Source of the DNA: Alnus glutinosa | Lineage: Eukaryota; Streptophyta; Magnoliopsida; Fagales; Betulaceae | Assembly: GCF_958979055.1 (NCBI RefSeq) | Contig: NC_084896.1 | Span: 23,756,501 to 23,820,500 of the forward strand | Direction: 5' to 3' | DNA: 64,000 nt | Made by a program: the position numbers and the translations under genes | Shown: piece by piece, positions 33,293-44,854 of the stretch | How the letters are laid out: each line of letters begins with the position of its first letter | How positions within the stretch are numbered: the first letter of the stretch is position 1 | The notes under the pieces: generated by a model | Told to the model about the DNA's origin: nothing | The model's database searches: none | Seen by the model: only the letters and a program-made list of their open reading frames with translations

Positions 33293-33574
33293 TCACATTC
33301 TTCTGTTTCTCGTAGTAGTTCAATCTTGATATATCGACTTGAAGTAACTTTTGCGACGGAAGCCGCTACTTACGACTGTCATTGCTGCCATTTTCATGGT
33401 TGATTCAACTCGGTAATTTCGCCATATCTCACCTTTGGAGAATCAGTAGCAACTTCTCTTAAACTTTTCTTCAATTTAAGAAATTAAACCACTTTTTGAT
33501 TCACTATGTAAATGCATTTCACAATAGCTTCTCTTATCATTTCTCTATATCATTGAATTATTATTTAAATTATG

Positions 33575-33735
33575 AGAAATGCTTCTAGTATCCATCTAGA
33601 ATGACATAAATATAATAAAAAAAAAATTAAAAAATTGCATCTATGTCATCCAGAATGACATAGATGTAATTTTTTTATTATATTTATGTCCTTCTAGATG
33701 GATACCAGAAGAACACTAGAAGGAGGTTCAGCATT
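33575..33735. mobile_element. Hairpin MITE (unit C)
   Basis: Same element as in A, B and D; the left arm is shortened (GAGAAATGCTTCTAGTATCC...). The right arm is GAAGAACACTAGAAGG. Confidence 0.6.
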
Positions 33736-34924
33736 CCTCTTAAATTAAATGCTAAGAAAAAGAGAGATGAAAGAGAAATCATTAAAATATTATTTTAAAT
33801 AAATGCTAGATAATGAAAGAGGAAATATAAAGTTTTTTTATATTAAAATAATGGTAAGGGAACTACTTTTGCTTCCTAGGATGTAGGATACAATTTTTTG
33901 TTCCCTTAGTGTTTCCTTAGTTTATGGAATAACAAGAGAATCTAATTCAAATGGGTTTTTTTAGGAGTTTTTCTTACATGTAGGAAATAGAATAAGATTT
34001 AGAAAAGCTGATCTCAGTGCTCTTAAAAATTATTTTTGGGTGCGCTGATACCGGGAGTACGTTTGATATTAGTTTGAATAGGTTGTGGCCTTAACTATCG
34101 GTGGTGTTAAGCTTTCTATATTATTATGTTCTTTTCAGTTATATTTTTCATTCAAGTATGCCAAGGCTCCTAATATGTATAATTTGTATCATCGCGAGTT
34201 GCATGAGTAAGCTAACGGTAGTATTTGGAGTATGTGCTACACCTGTAACATTTGGACCAAGAACAATTGGAATTAGATGAACAAACTCGATGTTATTAAT
34301 TAATATCAACAATAGTTATAGTTTCCTAGCTATAACCAACCAAAGAATTTTTTTATTTTTATTTTTTCATCTAATCAATCTATGCCATGTCTATCTTAGA
34401 TTATTTATTAAATAATTAAATCAATCATTTTTTCTCTGTTTAACCTTTGAGGATATTTGATATGATTTAACATGTTATTAGAACAAAAGGTCTAAAGTTC
34501 GAAATTTGTTTCTGTTACCCACCTCCAATTTCAATTAAAATATTTTACATGTTTTGCTTCACTTATTCATGTAGAGTTTGAGCCCACTATTAATTAAATA
34601 AAGTGAGAGTTTAAGTTCACATGTGACAATGAATGTTGAAATATTAATTAAATGATTAAATAAATTATTTACTATCAATTTAAGTTTTTGTGATAATCGG
34701 TGATTTGACCGTCTACCTTTACAACAAGGAAATGATATGCTAATTTTCATGCACTTTTCCATTTTACAATTCCTTGGATTGTTGTTTTGAGTTCCACATG
34801 ACCTTATGAATGCGTAATTCATGATATTCTTGAAGTGCAGATCAAAGAAATACGGCGAGGTGTAAAAACTATTAACCCCAAAGACCATATTGTGTGAAGA
34901 GATATTTATAGGAGTCATAAAAAG

Positions 34925-37900
34925 ATGGATCCCTCCAGTTCGTCTAAATCTCAAGTATTTGTTAATGCTAATAAGCCCGAGCAAAACCAGAGCATTACTT
35001 TCATGGATCGTAATTCCTACAATGCTGCAACAAAAGGCAAAATCAAGGTCTTCAAAAATATCTCCGATCATAAGTCTCTTGACCACCTACTAACCGCAAA
35101 TAAAAACACAATCATCCATATTTACATCACAGCCCTCAATTCCCAATTCGAATCAAGAATACCTATTGGAAGATCGGAATCAACAACCAACTTTGTGAAA
35201 GAAATTCTTGAAATGTGTTCACCATTGTTATGTCAAGCCAATGTTAAAGGTGAAACTCCATTGCACATTGCGGCAAGGTATGGGCATTATGACATAGTGA
35301 AAGTTCTAATCGAATGTGCCAAAACTTCCCATCAAGACCTTGAACGTGGGATTGAACTAGTAAAGGAAATGCTCAAGATGACAAACAAAGAAAAAGACAC
35401 GGCTTTGCACGAGGCTGTACGTTTTCGTCACCTTAAGGTTGTAACATTGTTGATTGAAACAGACGAATATTTTTCATATTCTGCTAATGATGTTGGTGAG
35501 ACTCCACTTTACATAGCTGCCGAGAGAGGGTTTAAAGATGTGGTGATCGAAATTTTAGACAAATGCAAATCACCAATTCATGGCGGCGGCGGCCCCCTTG
35601 GTAGGACGGCTTTGCATGCTGCCGTAACACGGGGTGATAAAGGTACTTTCTATTTATTTTCTCAATGTTCTACATGCATGGTTAATTTAGTAATGAGTAA
35701 TGCAGGTTTAATTTTTTTGAAGGTTTATAATAAGTTTGATAAAAATAATAAATTCATCAAATATATGAAAAGGATCATTATACTTAACAAACAAATTATT
35801 TTAATTATTGTAGATATGACCACAAGAATTCTGAAAAAAGTTGAAGGTATAAGTAGAAAAGTTGACGATAAGGGTTGGACTCCGCTTCACTTGGCTGCAT
35901 ACTTGGGCCATTCAGCCTTAGTAACGCTGTTGTTGGATGATGATAAATATGTAGCATACATGAAAGACAAAAAGGGTATGACAGCTCTTCATATTGCAAC
36001 TCAACGAGGTAATGATGATATAGTAGAGTGCATTGTATCTAGTTGTCCAGATTGTTGCGAACTGGTTGATAACAAAGGTTGGAATGTACTCCATTTTGCT
36101 ATCATTTGCCCCATCTACAAATTGCATCTTTCAAGAGTAAAGAACAATCGTTTAGAGAGGATCATTGAAATTATTAAAGAAAATTCATGTCTCGACAGTC
36201 TTTTGAATGAGAAGAATGACGATGGGAATGCACCTCTTCATTACTATTTGAAAAAAAGTTGGTCAGCTGAGAATTTTTTTGGTCACCCTCGACTCGACAA
36301 GATGGCTTTCAACAAAGAAAACCTCACCGCGTTCGATCGTACTTCAGATTATTTTCGATTTTTCTGGACAAAAGAGGTAACACATAATTTTATCTTGCAT
36401 TTGAAAAAAAATTATTTCCATCATTCTTTATTTATCCGTTTTTCAGGTCTTCAGGTGGGGCCACCCTATTGCCTCTCTCTTCCTCTCTCCTAATCACTCC
36501 TTTTTCTCTTTCTAAATTTAGTATTAAGTATTCAAATACATCTAAAATATGAAGAAAAAAAAAATCTAAAATTACTGAATCAAATCACTCATCTATAATG
36601 CTTTCTCAGAAAGATAGTTCAAATTCATTTATTGATTAAGCACATATAACTATAATCTTTTGGGGGCAAACTAAGAAAGTTGAACTTATATTGATTGTTA
36701 ATTTTCTTCTTTTTCTTACACAAATTAAATTTTAATTAGTTGTTTATGAATTAAGAAGAAACTAATATCCAATTAAGTTGATATAGAAATATTATACATG
36801 AAAAATTAAAATCAAGTGTATTGTTAAACAAGTTCTAATGGATTTTAAAATCTCTAAAAGTTAAACGGGCTAAAAATGCTCTGCTAGGGTTAAAAACTTT
36901 TTTCTCTCTCCGCCAAGAAGAGACACAGCTTGAGGAGGAGAGAATAACGAGGGGTCCTCCTCCTCTCTTATTCCTCTTCCTTTTCTCATTATGCTTTTCC
37001 TCTCCTTGGTAGTTTTCCCTATAGTTTTCTCAATCTTTTATGAGGTATTATCCATTGCCTTGTGTGCGATTTATCCAATCTCCTCTAGAACTCACAGCCT
37101 CAACCCCTTGGAGTTTTTTTCCTGGTCTTTGTGCTGTTTTTCTATGTGTATTGTTGTTCTCTTTGCGCTTTTGCTTTCTGCTTAACACAATTCTATTGTG
37201 TTTCAGACTCTTTGTTTTGAAGAAGATCCCTCTTCTGTTGTTCCGACTCTTAGTCTACTCTGTTTCCTTGGAAACTGGTCTAGATTTGAGTCTTTAGAGG
37301 TTCTTTTACTGTCGATGGTTTTACCCATCACAGTGCGCCGCGACTTTCAGTCCCTGCCTTCACAAGTGACTTTAGCCTTTATGGTTCCCTTTCCGTGTCG
37401 GAAGGTTCTTGCATGTTGTTTGTCTAGCTTGGGTTTTCAAGTTGTTAAGCCTATATTTATTTTTCGTTTCTTGTAGTTGTTGCTATCGTTTGTAATTTCT
37501 TTTGGAAGTATATATATATATATAGCTATCTTAATTAAATAAACATTAGTAAATGTCAAAAATACTTTAAATATTTGTCTCATTTTAAATATGGGATGTT
37601 TGTCTTTTTATTAAATTTTGTGCCCTTTTGGTTTAGCGGTTTCAAAATGTGTGATTTAATTTTTTTTTTATATATATATTTTATAAAATCATGATTCGGC
37701 ATTCAAAATTGTAATTTATCTTTTAAAATCATGCTGTTTTTTGACAATGCACCATTTTGTTTGCAATTTGAAAACTAAAAGAATCTATTTAAAAAAAAAC
37801 TTTGAAAAAGCCTCTGTCACTTTTCGAAACCTCAAAATTTTTCTCAAATTCGAGTTAACACAACATATATATTTTCAGATGCCGCTCCCACCACTAACAA

Positions 37901-38844
37901 ATTTAAGAGGATAAATTTTTCCTCCAAACTAGGTTGGAGAAATATCCTTCAATTCAGTCTATCAAAATGTCATGTGTCTCTTTGCATGTGAGAAATACAA
38001 AGAGGGAGGAGGGGGAATTCAAACTAATGACCTCCACTTCATGAGGCGTGATCTCCAGCCAATTGAGCCACCTCTTGAGGACTTTAATAAAATTTCTTAC
38101 AATTTTATTCCTTGCAATTAAAAGAAGCATGTGGTTCTCATATGAAAAGGGACATACAACATTTTTTATAGACTATGTTGGAGAAAGTTCCTCCAACCTA
38201 GTTTGGAGGAAAACTTTGGCCATAAATAAATAATGCCATTATACATTTTCACTTTCATATTGAAAAAGTATTTAAATAAAAAAAAATGATTTTTTCCTTC
38301 CCTTTTCCTTTTTCTTTCCATAACACGTAGCAAAAAATTTCTCTTTCTTGTTTTAAATTAATTCCAATTCTAACTTTAAACGATTTAAGCGTTTTAATTT
38401 GATCATAGTTACATATATGACAGATTTTTTTTCGTATAACTGTTCTTATAATTTTTACATTGCGCGCAGGGATATGTACACTGTTTTTTTTTTTTTAAAA
38501 AAAAAAAATGTTAAATTCCTATTTGAAATTAAAAAAAAAAAAAAATCCCTAATAATATCGATATAAATATTACACAGGGGAAGGAATTTCGGCTTGCAAA
38601 GCATCGAGCACCTCTACGAGTAATAAAAGACAAACCCACAATACCAGTGAACAAGGAGGTGTCATCTTATTTGCGGGAGACAGCTGGAGCCCATTTGGTA
38701 GTGGCTGCACTCATTACAACTGTGACCTTTGCAGCATGTATTACCATGCCTGGGGGATTCATGGGAAGCGGAGAAGGCTCACACCCAGGCTCTGCACTTC
38801 TAAGAAAAAGTGCTACTTTCAAAGCATTTGTCATCGGAAAATGA
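34925..38844 (+). CDS. ACD6-like ankyrin-repeat protein with partial PGG domain, copy C
   Basis: Exons 34925-35642, 35814-36376 and 38578-38844 encode 515 aa with no lesion, the best-preserved copy. Ankyrin repeats run from GETPLHIAARYGH (about residue 98) to GNAPLHYY (near residue 410). Exon 3 is GKEFRLAKHRAPLRV..., SYLRETAGAHLVVAALI, TVTFAACITMPGGFMGSGEG and SALLRKSATFKAFVIGK, then TGA. That is the first part of the PGG domain, with one or two hydrophobic helices; canonical ACD6-like proteins continue with more helices. The stop is supplied by a small insertion at 38836. The N-terminal repeat is single. Its promoter has been replaced (see 32050-33292). A membrane-associated immune regulator is the family expectation; activity of the shortened form is uncertain. 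Confidence 0.8.
36877..37525 (+). mobile_element. Retroelement-like relic in intron 2 (unit C)
   Basis: Shares both ends with the unit B copy (GCTAGGGTTAAAAAC ... TTGTAATTTCTTTTGG plus TA run) but has lost the C-rich centre around CCTCAACCCCTT. Confidence 0.45.
37989..38084 (-). mobile_element. tRNA-derived SINE, reverse orientation (unit C only)
   Basis: On the minus strand: GGTGGCTCAATTGGCTGG (box A-like) and GGTCATTAGTTTGAATT (box B-like). Same family as the SINEs in A, B and D but at a different site, replacing sequence found in the intron of A. Confidence 0.75.
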
Positions 38845-38930
38845 TAAAACTACAACCCCATCACAACTCCCTCACAACCCCCACTCATAATGGTGTGGGG
38901 CCCACACAAATGTGATATCTCATAATCATA
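38836..38930. mobile_element. Small insertion ending ORF of copy C
   Basis: Copies B and D read GTCATC followed by ATATATATTAATTAG. Copy C has about 95 extra bases (GGAAAATGATAAAACTAC ... TGATATCTCATAATC) between those points. The insert contributes the codons GGA AAA TGA that end exon 3. It contains a CCCAC/GTGGG pairing (TGTGGGGCCCACACA). Probably a short MITE. Confidence 0.65.
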
Positions 38931-39271
38931 TATATTAATTAGTGACAAGTGTTGTCTGAATGAGTTTTCTTGTTACTTAATTTCACATGTTACGAATTGA
39001 TGATACATATTACATTATATTGATATTTGATGTACTGTTTGCTAAGACATGTTGTATTGTTAACAACATGATTTGTTTTCAACCGTTTCAAACGTTTTTA
39101 CTGCTTGGCCTTAGGGCATGTTCATGAGTTTTTATGAAAGAAAAATTCAGTTGTAATAGTTATGAACGTTACTAATTTATAACTCTTACAAGCCATTGAT
39201 TCTTGACGACCGTTTTTACATGCCATTCATTTCTTAGTCTTTAAAATATTTTGAGGTTTTAATGTAAAATT

Positions 39272-39810
39272 CACTACAAAAAAGTTGTTCATTAGCATCG
39301 ACAATTGGTGGATGCTAAAAGTCTCAAAGTCGACGCTATTTACTATTAGTGTCAGCACGTTGATGCTAATAGGTTGACCCGAAAGCTCTGACGATGATGA
39401 TCATCAACTAATCATCAGCATCAACTTAGAGGTCGACGCTGATGATGACTCACCATCGTCGACATATGTTGACGCTAATGATATATATGGTCGACACTAA
39501 AGATTGTAGCACAGATATCATATGTCGACGCTAATAGGTCTATCTTTAGCGTCGACATAGAGGTCAACACTGATGATGATATATGCGGTCGACACATACG
39601 TCGATGCTAATGGTCTCGTCAGCGTCAACTATTGTAGACACTAATGAGTTAAACATAAAAAAATAAATTAAAATATATTTTGAATAATCCATTAGCGTCG
39701 ACCCAGTTGACGCTAATACCCTAAAAATAAATTAAAAATATATATTTTAATAAACCATTAGCGTCGACAAAGTCGCCGCTAATAACCTGAATATATATAT
39801 ATATATATAT
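39272..39810. mobile_element. CACTA-like non-autonomous element, unit C
   Basis: CACTACAAAAAAGTTGTTC start, then many GTCGACGC / GCGTCGAC motifs and a terminal TA run. Same insertion as in A, B and D. Confidence 0.65.
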
Positions 39811-39846
39811 AATCTAATCATATATATACTAGTTTATGAACTTAGT

Positions 39847-40354
39847 TGTAACACCTCGGTCCCATATTGGAAAGAGATAAATAATTCACATAGAGTGGGT
39901 GGTTTATAAGAGATAGTCATGAGTGCTAAATCTCACATTGCTTAGTTACTAAGTGAAACTGAACTTCATAAGGGATTTTAGGGAACTTTAAATTGACTAA
40001 TCATTTTGGGGTGATAGCGCAGATTTGGCTAACACTTTTTCCTTGGTCATTACAAATGGTATCAGAACCACCTAGTAACACCAAGTCATGGGGTACTGGA
40101 GCACCGTATGATGTTGCCTAACGAGAACTTCAGGGAAGGGGTGAGTTTTTAACACCCCAGTCCCATATTGGGAAGAGATAAATAGCTCACATAGAGTGAG
40201 TGGTTTATAAGAGATAGCCATGAGTACTAAGTCTCACATTACCTAATTAATATGTAAAATTAAACTTTATAAGGGATTCTGGGGAAGCTTGAAATTGACT
40301 AGCCCTTTTTAGGTGATAGCGCAGATTTGACTAGCACTTTTGCCTGCGGCATTA
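39847..40354 (+). mobile_element. TRIM-like LTR element, unit C
   Basis: LTRs at 39847-40054 (TGTAACACCTCGG ... GTCATTACA) and ~40149-40354. PBS TGGTATCAGAACC at 40057-40069. About 95 bases of internal non-coding sequence. Confidence 0.8.
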
Positions 40355-40359
40355 CTATT

Positions 40360-40933
40360 TGTAACGACCCACTCCCAATGACACAATATTGTCCGCTTTT
40401 AGTTCCCCTAAATCAGACTTCCTAGGAGATCACTTAATTGGTACTACTCTCGCATAAATATGCTTAACTGTGGAGTTCTGATATGTTCATGACCATTACG
40501 GCTTTAAAACGCGTTGTGTCAAGAAATGTGCGTTTATACATATAAGCACATCCTCATTCCCAGACAACGTGGGATGTCACAACCACCCCATGTTGGGACC
40601 CAGCGTCTCCACTGGCGATCCTCATAGGATCACTCCATTCTTGGCGACCCTCATAGACTTGTGCACGCTCCCCCCATCTCAAGCTAGACAATGACTCTGA
40701 TACCATTTGTAATGGCTCACCCTCAATGACACAATTTTGTCTGCTTTTGGTTCTCCTAAACCAAACTTCTCAGGAGATCACTCATCCCTGATACTACTCT
40801 TGTATAAGCACGCTTAACTGCAGTTCTGATAGGTTCATGATCATCACGGCTTTAAAACGCATTGTGTCAAAAAATATGTATTACTTTATATATATAAGTA
40901 CATCTCCATTCCCAAACGATGTGGGACGTCACA
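40360..40933 (-). mobile_element. Cassandra-type TRIM with 5S-like LTRs, unit C
   Basis: LTRs at 40360-40581 and 40709-40933; both end (in + sense) GTGGGA(C/T)GTCACA. 5S-like segments at 40424-40485 and 40772-40833 (minus strand AAGCGTGCTTATACAAGAG). The minus-strand PBS AATGGTATCAGAGTC at about 40693-40707 is better preserved than in A. Confidence 0.85.
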
Positions 40934-41066
40934 TTGATATCCATTATTTAGTCAAACTCGCATGAGAAGCACTAGAATATGAGAGACTAGAAAGTACAAG
41001 ACATCCAAACATGGCCTAAGTAATCTAACTTAATTCTTATTGAGACACAAATGATTTTTCATCATT

Positions 41067-41153
41067 ATGCATGAAGAAAATAATACAATGGAAAAGTACG
41101 TACATACTACAATCAATTTGTCTACAAGATTTGTATTTTCTTTTCACTTTTAC

Positions 41154-41197
<44 letters not shown>

Positions 41198-41392
41198 TGG
41201 ATTTTTAGAAAGTGGTGTAATGCGACTTGGGCCCTTCATTTCGTGGTCGGAGAAGCCATTAGATGGAAAGTGGACCAGCGTTGCGACAAAAAGTGCTTGA
41301 CCAATTGCACAGCTGAAGGTACCGCCGCCTCTAAATGCAAGCAACAATGCGAAACTTTTTGCAATTCTATGGAATGTTTTTTCTGTGTTAAG
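41067..41392 (+). CDS. Cys-rich exon, open copy (unit C), unknown gene
   Basis: The frame encodes WALHFVVGEAIRW..., then CDKKCLTNCTAEG and SKCKQQCETFCNSMECFFCVK, with eight or nine Cys in C-x3-C spacing. It ends at a donor-like AAG|GTGGGT (41392/41393). The left limit is uncertain: a 37-base A-run at 41157-41193 gives a lysine tract, so the true exon probably starts after it. Copies A and D have frameshifts in the same exon. The Cys pattern suggests a small disulfide-rich domain, but I cannot name the family. No partner exon is identified. Confidence 0.4.
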
Positions 41393-41639
41393 GTGGGTGA
41401 ATTCAGATTATGATCATCATCAAATATTGCAGAAAAGGGTCATGGGATCTAACAATTCTCCCTAATTATTTCCACCATTTGCTTTCTATATATCTATAAT
41501 TGAGTGTCTACACTAAACAAATTAAAACTTACCATATCCGAGAAGTAAATAAAACTCCTCAATGTATACGTACCATTGCTAGCTTCTTCTTCTTCTTCTT
41601 CTTTTCTTTTTTTTTTTCTTTTTCATGTTCGTTGGCATG

Positions 41640-41850
41640 CATACATGAAAGACACGAAGGAAAGACAGTTTATTCATATTGCAGCTCAACGTGGTAATGA
41701 TAATATAGTGTCTCTCATTGTATCAAGGTGTCCAAATTGTTGTGAACCGGTTGAGAACTGATTGATAACAGAGGTTGGAATGTACTCCATTTTGCTATCA
41801 AATGAGCTCCCTACTTTCGTTTAGAGGGTATCATTGAAATTTTGTATGTG
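41640..41850 (+). pseudogene. ACD6-like ankyrin fragment, unit C
   Basis: IHIAAQRGNDNIVSLIVSRC and PNCCEPVEN, then a stop and frame break, followed by GWNVLHFAIK-like sequence. Same remnant as 11452-11690. Confidence 0.7.
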
Positions 41851-42229
41851 TAATAACATAGGGTTTATATATTTTTCATAGTTAGTTGATTATAATCAAT
41901 TCAATAGAATTCGATTACCGTATTTTTATTATCTTCATCTACTCCAAATCTCCTTATATATATTTAAAATGTAAAATATATCAATGATGTAGACCTTAGG
42001 CAATTACCTAGAAGTAAATCTAGGTGTCTAATTGAACAACCAAAAAATCCTTTGTCTCCATTTTCAATTTTTCTTTCACTTTTTCTCTTTAGTTTTCCAT
42101 CTCATTATGAAATTATTTGTGGTATTAAAGCTAGAGGTTATGAGTTTGAACCCTAACTCCTCAATCAACCCTATTTCAGTTAAATATTCCACGTATCGGA
42201 CATCACTTTTTAAGGAAGAGTTTGAACCC

Positions 42230-42700
42230 ACACGCGAAGAATAGTGTAAGAATATTAATTAAAGGAAGAGTTTGAACCCAAACTCTTTTTAAGGAAGAGT
42301 TTGAACCCACACGCGAAGAGTTTCATCACTTTTGCAACCCTTCATCTCCGAAGTTTAAAAACTCTTAATTTAGTGTATTGAACTTTAAAAAAAATTACAA
42401 TCTCACCCATCTGTTAGGATTTCCCATTAAATTCTAACAGAAGGGTAAGAAGTTTCAAAATACCCTTATTTTTTTAAAACCAAATTAATTATAATTTAAG
42501 GGTAATTTTATAATTTTACAAGGGTATAATGGTTATTTTACCCTTTGACTGTTTGACCTAACCCCAAACCCTAACGGGAGTAGTGAAATTGCAAAAAAAA
42601 ATAAAATTTTGATACACTAAATTGAAAGTTTTTGAACTTTGGGAAGAAATTGCAAAAGTGATAGACGTTCAGGAAGATTAAGTGAAGTTTCCCCTTAATT
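42230..42700. mobile_element. Mutator-like MITE, damaged (unit C)
   Basis: The right arm (GATTAAGTGAAGTTTCCCC then TTAATTAAA) is intact. The left terminal repeat is replaced by a local duplication of GGAAGAGTTTGAACCCA (three copies, 42217-42310). Confidence 0.7.
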
Positions 42701-42774
42701 AAATGATTAATTCACTTTCTATCTGCTTAGGCTTATGGGATAAATAGTAGTTTATCATAATATTCCTAAATTCG

Positions 42775-43455
42775 AAATTCAGTCATTGAGGTGAACCGAT
42801 CGGGTCTTCTCATGTAAACATTAATTGATATTACACCGGGAGATCCAATTCCGACGCCTTCAGTATAGCAGGACCGCTGGACCCTGAATGTGCCGAAGAA
42901 GGTCTGATCGTGTGCAATCGCCAAAAGATGAAGGGAAATCAAGTATTCACCCGTCTCGGATGTGAAGCGGCGGACATTGCCGTTGCCCATAGCTACTCAC
43001 CGACTCAACGTGTTTTCTCTGTTATTGAAGACGCAAACCCATTGCTTACAAAGATTAAAGCACCGGCTGAAGCTCATGATGGTGGTGTGCTACGGGAAGT
43101 TGAGAAATTAACCAGAAGCCTCATGGAAGCCTCTGAGGAATTGAGGTGAACTCCCTCCCTCCCTCCCTCATGACCCCTGAGAACACTGAAATCATCCAGA
43201 AATCCATTCAAACTCTGGCTTTGGCCTGGAAGAACGTTGATGTGAGATGCTAATTGGCAAAATGCCTACAATCTTTTGCTGATTACAAGTCATGAGCTTT
43301 TTTCTTCTTCTTTTTTCCACTCAATTGGTCTCCTCTTTTCCATCCTCCCACCATTGCAGAATATAAGCGCTCTGATATTCGGGGATTTCACGGTGATGAG
43401 GCCATAAGGGAGAATTTGAAATTACTTGTCAAGTCCCTCAGCAGGCTATTGTGAA
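42775..43455 (+). pseudogene. TGD2 3' fragment, unit C
   Basis: NSVIEVNRS..., then GPLDPECAEEGLIVCNRQ, VFTRLGCEAADIAVAHSY, SVIEDANPLLTKIKAP and GGVLREVEKLTRSLMEASEE. Codons for GVSLDALV and neighbours are deleted (27 bases) and TAG occurs near 42868. The downstream exon (SDIRGFHGDEAIRENLKLL, near 43380-43453) and its intron are kept. Confidence 0.8.
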
Positions 43456-43459
43456 GACA

Positions 43460-44240
43460 AATGAAAAGGTGGAAACATAATAGAAGGTTACAACGGTTAA
43501 TTGTATGGTTAACAAGCCTCCTCCCTTATCACCCTGAGGAGAATCTGAAGCTTCAAGGTTTTTTTGAAACATTACTTTTACTGACTCGTTGCTCTTATAA
43601 CATCAACTGAACAGCAAATTCAGCAAAACTACTAATTCTTACTAATAAACCTTCACCAACAAGACCCGGTTTGTCTTTTGACATAATCTACGTTGGAAAA
43701 TTTTCATCAATGAGCTAGGGTGACCCCATTTTGCCTTATTGCATAGTCCGCTTTTCTTTTTTGAACTAGAAGCAACCAAAACAGAGAATTTCTTGTAATC
43801 GCCAAGAAGGAGCTGGCGAGTGAAATCAACTGACTGGAAAGTGGCAAGATAATAGATATTGGGTCCATTCTAAGATGACCCTTTCTTCCCTACCTTTCAT
43901 GTAATTGAGTTCGAGAAGCCTTGGCTTGTGTACAGGTTGGAGGAAGAATCCTATTAAAAATACATATGAGAATCACATGTTCTAAATACATATATTAGTT
44001 CAATAGAATGAGTTAAAGAATTTTCTCCAACCCAATTCAGATAAAAACTTTTCCCTTGACATAAAAGAAGACAGATTTTAAGCTTTATAGCTAATCCAGC
44101 TTGCTACATATTTGGTCTACAGTCGGTTCAAACTCCACCACCTCCTCTGCAACAAAGGAAACTGCCAAGTCCCCAATAAAAAAAAACCACAACGGCATCA
44201 CCACAAGCCCTCCAATCCTCAGCTTGATTATCACAAATTT
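43460..44240. other. Spacer between TGD2 and ZnF-UBP remnants (unit C)
   Basis: No gene. Closely similar sequence lies at 57125-57965 in unit D. It contains an inverted TTCTCCAACCCAATTC-type element near 44025. Confidence 0.4.
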
Positions 44241-44246
44241 TAAACA

Positions 44247-44440
44247 TTAAACCGCCCGAAACGGTGGTGCCTCACCAAATTTCAGTAGGTAGGCTGTCTC
44301 ATAAACAGGCCGCAGATGCAGAATCACTTGAGCATCTAAATATGCATCACAGGAGAAACACCAAACCGACAGATCACTGTTTCCCAAAGTAACCACCACA
44401 TGAGCATTGAGCAAGACAACTTTATAATGCATTGCCGAAA
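44247..44440 (-). pseudogene. ZnF-UBP gene remnant (exon 4 only), unit C
   Basis: Exon 4 (SDLSVWCFSCDAYLDAQ ... KFGEAPPFRAV) with its acceptor is intact. Exon 3 is deleted: the intron jumps from the GCATTGCCGA region to AAATCATATATATGACTTGC, which in unit D is intron 2 (59033). So exons 1-3 are gone. Confidence 0.75.
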
Positions 44441-44499
44441 AAAAAATCATATATATATGACTTGCATCAAATAGCAAAGCCCTAAAATCTTCATTAAAG

Positions 44500-44850
44500 A
44501 TATCTGTGCTCTGGAGAAAGGGTTATCGAAATTATATTGATCCTGAATATTGCTTTACAGGCCTTGTAACCGAGAAGACTGATGTGTTTAGTTTTGGTGC
44601 ATTTCTACTTGATCTTCTCGCAGGACTAAAGTTGGATACTCCACATTGGAGACACTCTGCATCCTCTCTGCCAGAGGGGGTGACGTCATATGATGAACAA
44701 AACTGGTTGAATGAAATAGTAGATCCGGTGTTACTGGAAGAAAGAATTGATCAGGAACAGCTTCTAGCTTTTGCAAAGCTCAGCCAGAGTTGTATGCGTT
44801 ATAACGGAGAAGATAGGCCTGGAATTAATAATCGATCGAGGTGGCAAAAC
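44500..44850 (+). pseudogene. ZRK/ZED1-like receptor kinase fragment, unit C
   Basis: The longer copy: GYRNYIDPEYCFTGLVTEKT, DVFSFGAFLLDLLAGLKL, EGVTSYDEQNWLNEIVDP and LSQSCMRYNGEDRPG. It covers subdomains VIII to XI with no ATP-binding lobe or catalytic loop. It is fused at AAGATATCT to former intron 2 of the ZnF-UBP gene. ZED1-related kinases work in plant immunity as effector decoys; this piece alone cannot. Confidence 0.8.
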
Positions 44851-44854
44851 AACT

